Positions 25,796-33,603 of a stretch of DNA of 64,000 nucleotides are shown piece after piece. How positions within the stretch are numbered: the stretch's first letter is position 1; each line of letters starts with the position of its first letter. The translations under genes and the position numbers were made by a program. This DNA comes from an uncultured Burkholderiaceae bacterium (lineage in GTDB: Bacteria; Pseudomonadota; Gammaproteobacteria; Burkholderiales; Burkholderiaceae): assembly GCA_937871985.1 (NCBI GenBank), contig CALMPB010000467.1, positions 1 to 64,000 on the forward strand, written 5' to 3'. Under the pieces are notes generated by a model that ran no database searches, had not been told where the DNA came from, and saw only the letters and a list, made by a program, of their open reading frames with translations.

Positions 25796-27270
25796 ATATC
25801 GAAGATGTCGATGCCGAGCTTTTGCCAGCGCAATGCCGGACTCTGCTGGAGCAGGGGGGGCGGCTTGATTTCGCTTATGCCTGGTTTCCCGAGGACGAAG
25901 CCGGGCCCGAACTGCGTTACATTGCGCACCCGGCGCAACCCGGGCCTTTACAGGTCTGGCGCTGTCGTCCACGCGGCAGGCCAGTGCCCGATCTTGCCGG
26001 TGTTGCTCCTTTGATGTCCTGGTATGAGCGTGAGATGCACGACATGTGCGGAGTCTGTTTTGCGGATCGGGCGGAAACCGAGCCGTTGATGTTCCTGCCC
26101 GGGGCAAGCGCCAGCACCCCTCCTTTGGAGCGAGGCGATCCACGATTGATCTACAAGCCGATCGCCTATGCATTGCCCGAAATAGGCGGCCCGGATCGCG
26201 AGGATATCCAGTTGCTGCCGTTCGGGCCGGTCAGGGCCGATGTGTTCGAATCAGCGCAATTTGTTTTTTTCTATATAGGCGAAGCGATTTTGCATTACCA
26301 TGCTCAGCTTTTTTTCAAGCATCGCGGCATGGAAAAGCGCTTCGAGGGGCTATCGCCGGAGTTGGGAGCGGTACTGGCCGAGCGCGTTTCCGGTGTAGGC
26401 AGTCTTAGTCATGCTCTGGCATACAGCCAGGCCGTGGAGCAGGCTGCCGGATGCACGGTACCTTTGCGCGCGAAAGTCCTGCGCGTCATCCTGGCCGAGC
26501 TGGAGCGAATCTATAACCATTTGCATTATCTCGGCCATCTTTGCCACACGACGACGCTGAAGGTAGGCGAAGCCCAGGGCAAATATCTGGAAGAGCGCGC
26601 CAAGCAAGTGAACGGCCGCGTTGCGGGCGAAAGGCTTTTGCGCAATGTGGTCGTGCCGGGCGGCTTGCGGCACGACCTGCATTTGCATGGGCTGACATTC
26701 GACCTGCAGCGTTTGCAGGACGAGTTCGCTCCTTATGCGCGCATGCTCGAAACCAGCACGCCGCATCTCGACCGTTTGATTACGACGGGCTTGTTGACGC
26801 GCCGGGCGGCATTCGACCAAGGCGCAACGGGGCCTGTGGAGCGGGCATCGGGAAGCAGCCGCGACATGCGCCGCGACCAGGCGTATGCCGCTTACGGGGA
26901 GCTTCTGGTCTACGAGACTGTGCGGGATGCCGGGGATGCGCATGCGCGTCAACAGGTGCGTATTGCCGAAATCGAGAACAGTTTCGATCTGATCACGCAG
27001 GCCTTGAGCCGGCTCGACCCTGGGCCGGTGCATGTTCCCTGCATTCCCGAGCATGGCGGCGAGGGGTTGGGGTGGGCCGAGTCGCCCAGAGGGGCGCTTT
27101 ATTATGCCGTCCATATTGGCGGCGATGGCCGTCTGGCCCGCGTAAAGATCAAGTCGCCGAGTTTCTCGAATTGGCGTGTTTTTCCTTTTACCGTGCACGA
27201 CAGCAATATGATGGATTATGCAATCAACGAAGCCAGCTTTGGCCTGACCATGGCCGGCTGCGATCGTTAG
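25792..27270 (+). CDS. Ehr complex NuoCD-like large subunit (HycE/HyfG family) lacking NiFe-ligand cysteines
   Basis: A 492-residue fusion of a NuoC-like N-domain (1-150, with WYEREMHDMCGVCFAD) and a NuoD/HycE-like large subunit. In group-4 NiFe hydrogenases the metal is held by RVCGxC near the start and DPCxxC at the end. Here the first site is ERVSGVGSLSHALAY (Ser200, Gly203) and the end is ASFGLTMAGCDR with a single Cys490, so no NiFe site can form. The fold landmarks HYHAQLFFKHRGMEK and LERIYNHLHYLGHL remain. It is thus not a hydrogenase but an Ehr-type subunit. It overlaps the previous stop by 4 bases. Confidence 0.9.
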   Translation: MNIEDVDAELLPAQCRTLLEQGGRLDFAYAWFPEDEAGPELRYIAHPAQPGPLQVWRCRPRGRPVPDLAGVAPLMSWYEREMHDMCGVCFADRAETEPLMFLPGASASTPPLERGDPRLIYKPIAYALPEIGGPDREDIQLLPFGPVRADVFESAQFVFFYIGEAILHYHAQLFFKHRGMEKRFEGLSPELGAVLAERVSGVGSLSHALAYSQAVEQAAGCTVPLRAKVLRVILAELERIYNHLHYLGHLCHTTTLKVGEAQGKYLEERAKQVNGRVAGERLLRNVVVPGGLRHDLHLHGLTFDLQRLQDEFAPYARMLETSTPHLDRLITTGLLTRRAAFDQGATGPVERASGSSRDMRRDQAYAAYGELLVYETVRDAGDAHARQQVRIAEIENSFDLITQALSRLDPGPVHVPCIPEHGGEGLGWAESPRGALYYAVHIGGDGRLARVKIKSPSFSNWRVFPFTVHDSNMMDYAINEASFGLTMAGCDR

Positions 27271-27279
27271 GAGACGGCC

Positions 27280-28086
27280 ATGCCAATGTGGACGCTGTAC
27301 GGCTTACGCAAGGGAAAGGCAAGCACGGCATGGCCGGGGCCCGACGACGATGGACAGGCCGGCGTTTTGGGCATGCCGCGGTTCGCACCCGAAAAATGCC
27401 AGGAAGGATGCAGGCTTTGCGCGGATGCCTGCCTGCCGCAGGCGATTACCGTGAACGAGGCGCGTGAAGCGCATATATCCGTCGATTATGGGCGCTGCAT
27501 CGAGTGCCAGGCCTGTGTACAAGCCTGCCCATCGGGAGCTTTTACCGAGTCTTCGGATTGGGCGTTCGGCGTGCGCCGGCGCGCAGACCTTGTATGGGCC
27601 GATGCCGCCGAGTCGCCCGACGGCCAGCAATTGCAGGGAAGCATCCGTCGGATTTTCGGCCGAAGCCTGCATATACGCCATGTGGATGCAGGATCGTGCA
27701 ATGGGTGCGAATCGGAGCTGCAGGCATTGAATAACCCGTTCTACAACCTGCACAGGCTGGGGATCTTTTTCACGGCCTCGCCGCGCTTCGCCGATTTATT
27801 GCTTGTCACCGGCCCGGTAACGTATGCCATGAGGGGGCCTCTTCTCGAGGCGTACGAGGCAATGCCCGAGCCCAAGTTCGTCATGGCCATGGGCACATGC
27901 GCGGTATCGGGCGGCACGAACGGCGGAGGCTACGCGTGCGCCCGGGGCCTGGATGGAATTCTCCCTGTGGATGTGTATTTGCCGGGGTGTGCGCCCAACC
28001 CGGCGGCGATCATCCACGCGCTTTTGCTGTTGCTCGAACGTGACACGCAAAAAGTGCATGGTGGGCGCCAGGAACAGGAGGGATGA
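27280..28086 (+). CDS. fused ferredoxin-type (HyfH/NuoI-like) and small (HyfI/NuoB-like) subunit
   Basis: 268 residues joining two subunits that are normally separate. Residues 1-95 carry two 4Fe-4S motifs: Cys40-44-47-51 (C-x3-C-x2-C-x3-C, one residue longer than usual) and Cys73-76-79-83. Residues 125-258 are NuoB/HyfI-like with Cys140, Cys143 (SCNGCESE), Cys207 (GTCAVSGG) and Cys237 (LPGCAPNP), ligands of the proximal N2-like cluster. It supplies the electron wire to the large subunit, so the complex probably has redox activity even without NiFe. The electron donor is unknown. Confidence 0.9.
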   Translation: MPMWTLYGLRKGKASTAWPGPDDDGQAGVLGMPRFAPEKCQEGCRLCADACLPQAITVNEAREAHISVDYGRCIECQACVQACPSGAFTESSDWAFGVRRRADLVWADAAESPDGQQLQGSIRRIFGRSLHIRHVDAGSCNGCESELQALNNPFYNLHRLGIFFTASPRFADLLLVTGPVTYAMRGPLLEAYEAMPEPKFVMAMGTCAVSGGTNGGGYACARGLDGILPVDVYLPGCAPNPAAIIHALLLLLERDTQKVHGGRQEQEG

Positions 28087-28087
28087 A

Positions 28088-30070
28088 ATGCCTGAAGGTC
28101 TGGTTTTCATGTTCTGGCTGATGAGCGCAGGCTTGGCGGCGGCCTTGCTGCGCCGGGTCGTTTGCGCGCGCTTGTTGATTTGCGCCGCAGCCCTCATTGG
28201 AATGGTTGCGGCGGCCGCGGCTTTGCCGCGGGGCGATCCGGCGCTGGAGATGCCGTTTAAGCTGGCTGGGCAGCTCGTGACGTTCAATTATGCTCCGCAC
28301 GCTTTGCTTCTGTTGGGATTCGGCCTGTTGCCGGCCGTCGTTGCGATTGGCTTGCGCAGTCCCGTCGAGAGGAACGGGGCGGGGTGGCTGGCCGGTGCGG
28401 CGGTGGCGCTGTTGGGAGCATTGGGCGTTTTTGGCGCGCAGGATGCCTACTCGTTTTTGATTTCGTGGGAATTGATGAGCCTTGGGGCGGCCGTCATGCT
28501 GTTGGCGGAACGGCTGTCGAAAGACTATGGAAAATCCGTGTTGTTCATGTTGGTCCTGCTTGAATTCGGTGCGGTGGCGATTCTGCTTGCCGTGTTGTTG
28601 CTCGGGCATGCTGGCGGCGATATGGCTTTTTCCAGCTTTGCGGCGGGTGCCGAGTCCATGTCCGCCTCGAGCCGCGTTCTGGTGGGCGTACTGCTGCTTG
28701 CGGGGTTCGGCGCCAAGCTTGGCTTGCTGCCTTTTTACGAGTGGCTTCCCCATGCCTACGGTTCGGGAAGCGGGGCTTCCGGGGCGATTTTGTCGGGTGT
28801 GGTGCTGAATGCCGCCTTTTTTGCGTTGGCCAGAGGCTTGACGAGCTGGCTGCCGGCTTCTGGAACATGGTTGTTCCTGTTGGGCGCCGTTGTCACCATG
28901 GTCGGAGCCGTTTCGGCCATTCTTGCCGCCTTTTTCGCCTTCCAGCAAGACGATTGGCGACGCCTGCTTGCGTTTTCGACGGCGGAGAATGCCTCGATCG
29001 CCGTTACGGTGCTTGGCGCCGGCCTTATCTTTCGCGAGGGAGGGCATCCCGAACTGGCTTCGCTTTCCTGGACGGTGGCGATTCTGCACCTTTGCGGCCA
29101 TGCGTTGTGCAAAGGCGGATTGTTCGTCTGCGCAGATGCGATTTATTCGGCGGGGGCTGGATACGCCATCGTGCAAGGCGGGTGGTTGCGCAGGGCGGGG
29201 ACGGGATTCGGCGCTGGAGCTTTGCTCTGCGTCATGAGCTTGGGCGCGATACCTCCGCAAATAGGCTTTGCCAGCGAATGGTTCGTCTTCCAGACTTTGT
29301 TCCAGGGTTTTCATCTGGCCAGCCTGACGGGCAAGCTCATTCTGGCGCTGGCGGGCGCTGGCTTGGCGCTTACGGCGGCGGTTGCTCTGGCGACCTTCAT
29401 CAAGTTGTTTGGCGTCGGATTGCTGGGAGCGGGCGATAAAGCCGCCCAACGGGAAATCGGTGCGCGCTACGCCTATTGCGTATTGCTGCTTGGATTTGCC
29501 GCGCAGGCGGCGGCGGTCAGCCTGCCGTTGTGGCTGCCGGTATTGAACGGCATGGATTTTGCGCCCGCGGGGTTGCCGGGCGCGGGCTCGATGGTCGATG
29601 GCTGGACTCTGGTGCCGCTGACCAGCGCCTTCGCATTCATTTCGCCCACCAAGCTCGTCATCGTCATGCCTTTGCTGGCCTTGCTGCCTTTGCTCTTGCT
29701 GTTCAATGTCCGTCGGCATGCTGTTTGCCGCAAGCATGTCTGGTATGGCGGCATGCGGGAAAATCCGCAGCGGGCGGCCACCACCTCGCTGAGCTTTTCC
29801 AATGCCATGCGGACCGTATATCGGTTTGTATACCAGCCTACGCAAGATACATCGCGGGAACACCGAGCCAGCGCCTATTTTGTGCACAAGCTCGATTTTC
29901 GTCACGAGGTTTCCAGCATCTTCGATCCATTCGTATTCCAGCCTCTGCGGCAAGCCGTCTGGCGTGCCGCAGGGCGGCTGCGGGCTTTGCAATCGGGCGA
30001 TCTGAACGTCTATCTTGCGCTTGTGGGCGGACTTCTGATAGCCGTGCTTTTCGTGACTCTATTGCAATGA
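28088..30070 (+). CDS. Ehr/hydrogenase-4-like complex, HyfB/HycC antiporter-like (NuoL) subunit
   Basis: A 660-residue membrane protein with about 15 helices, the longer of two antiporter-like subunits. It shows AYSFLISWELMSLGAAVMLL (conserved Glu), FGAKLGLLPFYEWLPHAYGSGSG (broken-helix Lys), LLAFSTAENAS and LHLCGHALCKGGLFV. The C-tail RASAYFVHKLDFRHEVSSIF... ending in a last helix resembles HycC/HyfB. Start ATG 28088, 1 base after the previous stop. It closes the operon; no fdhF, hyp maturation or hydrogenase accessory genes follow. Confidence 0.9.
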   Translation: MPEGLVFMFWLMSAGLAAALLRRVVCARLLICAAALIGMVAAAAALPRGDPALEMPFKLAGQLVTFNYAPHALLLLGFGLLPAVVAIGLRSPVERNGAGWLAGAAVALLGALGVFGAQDAYSFLISWELMSLGAAVMLLAERLSKDYGKSVLFMLVLLEFGAVAILLAVLLLGHAGGDMAFSSFAAGAESMSASSRVLVGVLLLAGFGAKLGLLPFYEWLPHAYGSGSGASGAILSGVVLNAAFFALARGLTSWLPASGTWLFLLGAVVTMVGAVSAILAAFFAFQQDDWRRLLAFSTAENASIAVTVLGAGLIFREGGHPELASLSWTVAILHLCGHALCKGGLFVCADAIYSAGAGYAIVQGGWLRRAGTGFGAGALLCVMSLGAIPPQIGFASEWFVFQTLFQGFHLASLTGKLILALAGAGLALTAAVALATFIKLFGVGLLGAGDKAAQREIGARYAYCVLLLGFAAQAAAVSLPLWLPVLNGMDFAPAGLPGAGSMVDGWTLVPLTSAFAFISPTKLVIVMPLLALLPLLLLFNVRRHAVCRKHVWYGGMRENPQRAATTSLSFSNAMRTVYRFVYQPTQDTSREHRASAYFVHKLDFRHEVSSIFDPFVFQPLRQAVWRAAGRLRALQSGDLNVYLALVGGLLIAVLFVTLLQ

Positions 30071-30097
30071 CCCGGCGGATCCTTGATTTCCTGGGTG

Positions 30098-30442
30098 CTA
30101 TGAACTTCCTGTGATCTCGGCTCGTAGAAAAACAATGCGAACCTGCGTCAAATGATGTTTATGGCGCTGCAAGAAGCCGCGCAGCTTTTCCTCGATATCG
30201 ATCAGTTCGATGCAATGAGGATGATGCGGCGGCGTGGTTTCCGTATTTTGAATGGATAGCGTTGTTCCTCTGAGATAGCCGGCGTGCACTTGATGGAGGA
30301 TGGCCTGCTCGATACCTTCGCGAGAAGCGTGGTGCAGCAGGTGCGCGGCGAGCGAGGGGCGAAAGACGCGATGCAGTCTGCGGGATGGCTGGGCTTTCAG
30401 GGATGACTGGAAATACAAACGCAGGGAAACGATATTGTTCAC
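30098..30442 (-). CDS. DUF190-like (PII-like) protein next to CLC-F
   Basis: A 114-residue protein starting with GTG (30442) whose start overlaps the CLC-F stop by four bases, with SD GAGAGGAG. The pattern LAAHLLHHASREGIEQAILHQ ... CIELIDIEEKLRGFLQ resembles DUF190, small PII-fold proteins often found next to fluoride channels of the CrcB type. It lacks the usual Gly-rich loop of the family (here YLRGTTLSIQN), so it may be a diverged member. Probably a regulator or partner of the transporter; function unproven. Confidence 0.65.
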   Translation of the reverse strand: MNNIVSLRLYFQSSLKAQPSRRLHRVFRPSLAAHLLHHASREGIEQAILHQVHAGYLRGTTLSIQNTETTPPHHPHCIELIDIEEKLRGFLQRHKHHLTQVRIVFLRAEITGSS

Positions 30443-31770
30443 GAAGCACTCCTCTCTTCAGCGCTGTTCATGGAGGATGCCGCGGGTGCGGCGCTTTTGC
30501 GGAACTCGGCAAGATCCGCCAGACGCAGTCCCTCGGGAAACAGGGCGTGTTTTCCCAACCCCAGCCGCTGCGAGCGATAGATGCCGGTATGGCCTGAAAA
30601 CAGGTAGCTGACGACGCATGCCAGAGCCGCGAAGATGCCGATCTGCGGTCCGAACAGCTCTATGGCCATGATGGTGGATGCAATGGGGGTGTTGGCAGCC
30701 CCGGCGAACACGGCGACGAAGCCCAACCCGGCCAATACAGGAAAAGGCAGGGGGAGCACATAGGCCAGGGCGTTGCCCAGCGTGGCGCCTATGTAAAACA
30801 GAGGAGTGACTTCTCCGCCTTTGAAGCCGGCCCCGAGGGTGAGCGCTGTAAAACCCAGTTTGCCCAGGAAGTCGTAGCTGGGTAACGGTTGCTGGAATGC
30901 CTGCACGATGGTCGGGATGCCCAGGCCAAGGAACTTGTCGGATCCGGTGAACACCAATGCAAGTGCCGCTACGATGGCTCCGCCGACCATGGGACGCAAG
31001 GGCGGGTATTTGATATGCCGTTTGAACCGGCGGCCGATGCCATGCGTAACATCCGCAAACAACATGCCGACGATACCGAATACAATGCCGGCGGCAAGGG
31101 CCGCAAACAAGGTTGCAGGCGATACCGGCGGCACGAATGGCACGGCATACAGCGTGTGATGCACGCCAAGCAGCGCGGGTATCTGGTCGCCGACGATGGC
31201 GGCGGCCAGGCATGGAAATATGGCGTCGTATCGCAGCCGGCCGATGGCCAGTACCTCCAGCCCGAAGATCGCGCCGGCAAGAGGGGTTCCGAACACCGAT
31301 GAAAATCCCGCGCTGATGCCCGCCATCAGAAGAATGCGCCGGTCTTCCTTGCCCAGTTTGAACAAATGCGTGAGGCGGTCGGCCAGCGCGCCGCCCATTT
31401 GCACGGCCGTGCCTTCGCGGCCGGCGGAGCCTCCGAACAAGTGCGTGGCGATGGTGCCGAGCAATATAAGAGGCGTCATGCGTTTGGGGACGATGCGTTT
31501 GGGGTCGTGGATTTCGTCGATGAGCAGGTTGTTGCCGGCTTCGACCGACTGGCCCAGCCGATGATAAAGCCAGCCGACCATAAAGCCCCCGAAAGGCAAT
31601 AGCCAGAGCAGCCACGGATACTTCAGACGGGTATCCGTGGCCCAGTCCAGGGAAATCAGCAATATTGCCGAGGCGAGGCCGGCGAGCGCGCCGGCAAGTG
31701 TGGAAAGAGCCAACCAGCGGGCAAAGATGGATAGCATTGCCAACTGCTCGAAGGGTTTCTTTTTCTTCAT
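30439..31770 (-). CDS. CLC-F type fluoride/proton antiporter (EriC-F)
   Basis: A 443-residue CLC-family membrane protein. The chloride-type GSGIP motif is replaced by EAGNNLLIDEIHDP (79-81 GNN), the gating motif is GREGTAVQMGG with external Glu119, and the third motif is GGEVTP (318-323). These changes mark the fluoride-specific CLC-F clade. It expels cytoplasmic fluoride in exchange for protons. The start is taken as ATG 31770 (MKKKKPFEQL); an in-frame TTG at 31800 is possible. A fluoride riboswitch with a terminator lies directly upstream. Confidence 0.93.
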   Translation of the reverse strand: MKKKKPFEQLAMLSIFARWLALSTLAGALAGLASAILLISLDWATDTRLKYPWLLWLLPFGGFMVGWLYHRLGQSVEAGNNLLIDEIHDPKRIVPKRMTPLILLGTIATHLFGGSAGREGTAVQMGGALADRLTHLFKLGKEDRRILLMAGISAGFSSVFGTPLAGAIFGLEVLAIGRLRYDAIFPCLAAAIVGDQIPALLGVHHTLYAVPFVPPVSPATLFAALAAGIVFGIVGMLFADVTHGIGRRFKRHIKYPPLRPMVGGAIVAALALVFTGSDKFLGLGIPTIVQAFQQPLPSYDFLGKLGFTALTLGAGFKGGEVTPLFYIGATLGNALAYVLPLPFPVLAGLGFVAVFAGAANTPIASTIMAIELFGPQIGIFAALACVVSYLFSGHTGIYRSQRLGLGKHALFPEGLRLADLAEFRKSAAPAASSMNSAEERSAS

Positions 31771-31827
31771 GAGAACCAGGTTTGCAGGGTGAAAACACAA
31801 AACCTGGACTGGGTGAGGCGGCCCGGC

Positions 31828-31871
31828 AATAAAAAATGCCTACAACTTCCCTGTCCAGGAACTTGTAGGCA
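31828..31871 (-). terminator. riboswitch-controlled terminator upstream of CLC-F
   Basis: On the minus strand TGCCTACAA ... TTGTAGGCA (9 bp) with an inner GTTCC/GGAAG stem and then ATTTTTTATT. The 5' arm is the last part of the fluoride aptamer (ATGCCTAC), so the terminator and the ligand-bound aptamer cannot coexist. This is the textbook fluoride-ON transcription switch. Confidence 0.88.
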
Positions 31872-31916
31872 TCATCAGCCGCGCAAGGCGGCGGTTAGCG
31901 GAGGCATGCCATCTCC
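31865..31916 (-). promoter_or_regulatory. fluoride riboswitch (crcB motif) upstream of CLC-F
   Basis: The minus-strand RNA runs GGAGATGGCATGCCTCC, CTAACCGCC, variable stem and GGCTGATGATGCCTAC, all conserved blocks. It controls the CLC-F/DUF190 operon through the overlapping terminator. Confidence 0.95.
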
Positions 31917-31928
31917 GTAAGCAGACGG

Positions 31929-31934
31929 ATTATA
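31929..31934 (-). promoter_or_regulatory. -10 box for the CLC-F riboswitch transcript
   Basis: On the minus strand there is a perfect TATAAT, whose 3' end is 12 bases before the aptamer's first base. The -35 is weak (TGATTG, 16-base spacer). Position fits initiation right at the aptamer. Confidence 0.55.
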
Positions 31935-32019
31935 TCGTATTTATTTAGCGCAATCAGGAGGCACTGCCGTGCAAAAAGCGGATCGCCATTTTCCCGCATC
32001 GGTGCTAGCATATACACGC

Positions 32020-32074
32020 GGAGATGGCATGCCTCCCAATCCAACCGCCGCCTTGCGCGGCTGATGATGCCTAC
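32020..32074 (+). promoter_or_regulatory. fluoride riboswitch (crcB motif) upstream of enolase
   Basis: GGAGATGGCATGCCTCC, then CAATCCAACCGCCG, a short loop and GCGGCTGATGATGCCTACG. The variable stem (CCGCCGCCTTGCGCGG) is nearly the same as in the minus-strand partner, so the pair looks like an inverted duplication. A possible -10 TATACA is at 32011-32016. No intrinsic terminator follows; the next features are a short ORF and the enolase start, which suggests control of translation. Confidence 0.94.
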
Positions 32075-32098
32075 GGTTTCCTTATCCTGGAGAGCGTT

Positions 32099-32149
32099 AT
32101 GCATTATCTATTCTGCGATTCGGCATCCCTGGGAGGCCGCCATGGCTGA
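32099..32149 (+). CDS. short upstream ORF overlapping the enolase start
   Basis: A 16-codon frame (MHYLFCDSASLGGRHG) with its own SD (TGGAGAG, about 4 bases before the ATG), beginning 25 bases past the fluoride aptamer. Its TGA overlaps codons 2-3 of enolase, and its body contains enolase's SD (GGGAGG). It could couple enolase translation to riboswitch state or be incidental. Confidence 0.4.
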   Translation: MHYLFCDSASLGGRHG

Positions 32150-33455
32150 AGGCATGCAAATCTCCCGCATACAGGCGCGGGAAATCCTGGACTCGCGCGG
32201 CTATCCGACGATTGAAGTATTCCTGGCGCTTGCCGACGGGACGACCGCGATTGCCGGCGTTCCGGCAGGTGCGTCGACCGGGCGGCACGAAGCCGTAGAG
32301 CGTCGTGATGGCGACGTCGGCCGTTACCAGGGCAGGGGCGTGCTGAAAGCCGTCGATAACGTAGTGGAAGTCATTGCGCCCGCCTTGATGGGCATGCGGG
32401 CGGACGACCAGCGAGGCATCGATTCTGCGCTGCTCATGCTGGATGGAACTTCCACCAAAGAAAATCTGGGTGCCAATGCAATATTGGGGGTTTCTCTGGC
32501 CTGCGCTCGTGCGGCGGCTCGATCAGGTGGTGTCGAGCTGTATCAGTATCTGGGCGGGGCGCAGGCTCGCATATTGCCCATGCCCATGTTCAATGTGCTG
32601 AACGGAGGCAAGCATGCCCGCAACGGTTCCGATATCCAAGAGTTCAAGCTGATTCCCGTCGGCGCCGAGACGTTTCGGGAGGCGTTGCGGTTCGGTGCGG
32701 AAGCTTATCATGCCCTGCACGATATATTGTGCGAGGGCGGGGCATCCGCTTTAGTGGGAGATGAGGGCGGCTTTGCTCCGTCGTTGACAACAAATAGCGC
32801 CTACCTCGATCTTCTGATGCAAGCCATAGAGCGTGCCGGATATCGACCGGGAGAACAGATCGCCATTGGCGTGGATGCGGCCGCCACAACGTTCTGCAAT
32901 GGCGGAACCTATGCATTGCAGAGGGACGGACAATTGCTTTCCACGTGCGAAATGATCGAGTACTGGGTGGATTGGCTAAGGCGCTACCCGATAGTCTCGC
33001 TTGAAGACCCTCTTGATGAAGACGACTGGATGGGCTTCCAGAGCATTACTTCCCGTGTGGGGAACAGAGTGCAGATCGTTGGTGATGACCTTTTCGTCAC
33101 AAATCGGGAGTTTCTGCAGAAAGGAATCGAGATGGGATGCTGCAATTGCATATTGATAAAGCCCAATCAGGTCGGCACAGTCACTGAAACCATGGACGCT
33201 GTGCGCGCAGCGCAAGCGGCGAGTTACGCATGCATGGTGTCGCATCGTTCCGGAGAGACCCAGGACACGAGCATCGCGGATCTTGCCGTGGCGTTGAACT
33301 GCGGCCAGCTCAAGGCCGGTGCTCCCGCAAGGGGCGAACGGGTGGCCAAGTACAACCGTCTGTTGCAGATTGAAGACAAATTAGGTTCCCGGGGGGTATT
33401 TGCCGGGAGGCTGGCTGTTCCGAAACGGGAACATCCTTTTGCTTTCGTTTCTTAG
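32142..33455 (+). CDS. eno: enolase paralogue under a fluoride riboswitch
   Basis: A 437-residue enolase (2-phosphoglycerate to PEP). Active-site residues are kept: His158, Glu167 (DIQEF), Glu208 (GDEGG), metal ligands Asp245, Glu288 and Asp315 (GDDLFVTN), Lys340 (LIKPNQ) and Lys391. Oddities: the mobile loop is PAGASTGRHEA instead of the near-universal PSGASTG, NGGEHA is NGGKHA, and the last block is KAGAPARGERVAKYN. The start at 32142 has SD GGGAGG. Fluoride inhibits enolase, so a fluoride-induced, possibly less sensitive copy makes sense; a housekeeping copy is expected elsewhere (inference). Confidence 0.93.
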   Translation: MAEGMQISRIQAREILDSRGYPTIEVFLALADGTTAIAGVPAGASTGRHEAVERRDGDVGRYQGRGVLKAVDNVVEVIAPALMGMRADDQRGIDSALLMLDGTSTKENLGANAILGVSLACARAAARSGGVELYQYLGGAQARILPMPMFNVLNGGKHARNGSDIQEFKLIPVGAETFREALRFGAEAYHALHDILCEGGASALVGDEGGFAPSLTTNSAYLDLLMQAIERAGYRPGEQIAIGVDAAATTFCNGGTYALQRDGQLLSTCEMIEYWVDWLRRYPIVSLEDPLDEDDWMGFQSITSRVGNRVQIVGDDLFVTNREFLQKGIEMGCCNCILIKPNQVGTVTETMDAVRAAQAASYACMVSHRSGETQDTSIADLAVALNCGQLKAGAPARGERVAKYNRLLQIEDKLGSRGVFAGRLAVPKREHPFAFVS

Positions 33456-33603
33456 GATATTCAGGATCCATATTGGATGCAGTGTGAGCCCCGACCCGAT
33501 TACCGTTGACGATGTGGTGTAGGCAGTATTGAAGTGGCTATCGCGCAGAGCGACTACAGTTTTGACTGCGCGGTTCGAGCCTAATTGTCTGGAGGCAGGC
33601 ATC

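Noticed and set aside
28010..29992. 660-codon open frame antisense to the HyfB-like gene
   Set aside because: Shadow frame in GC-rich DNA; no motifs, and the sense frame is a clear antiporter subunit.
22668..30070. Annotation as formate hydrogenlyase or NiFe hydrogenase-4
   Set aside because: The large subunit lacks the four NiFe-ligand cysteines, and no fdhF, hyp or protease genes are present.
31917..32019. Possible insertion-sequence ends, because of the large inverted repeat 31865-32074
   Set aside because: The inverted copies are fluoride aptamers facing opposite genes; no transposase or target duplication is seen.
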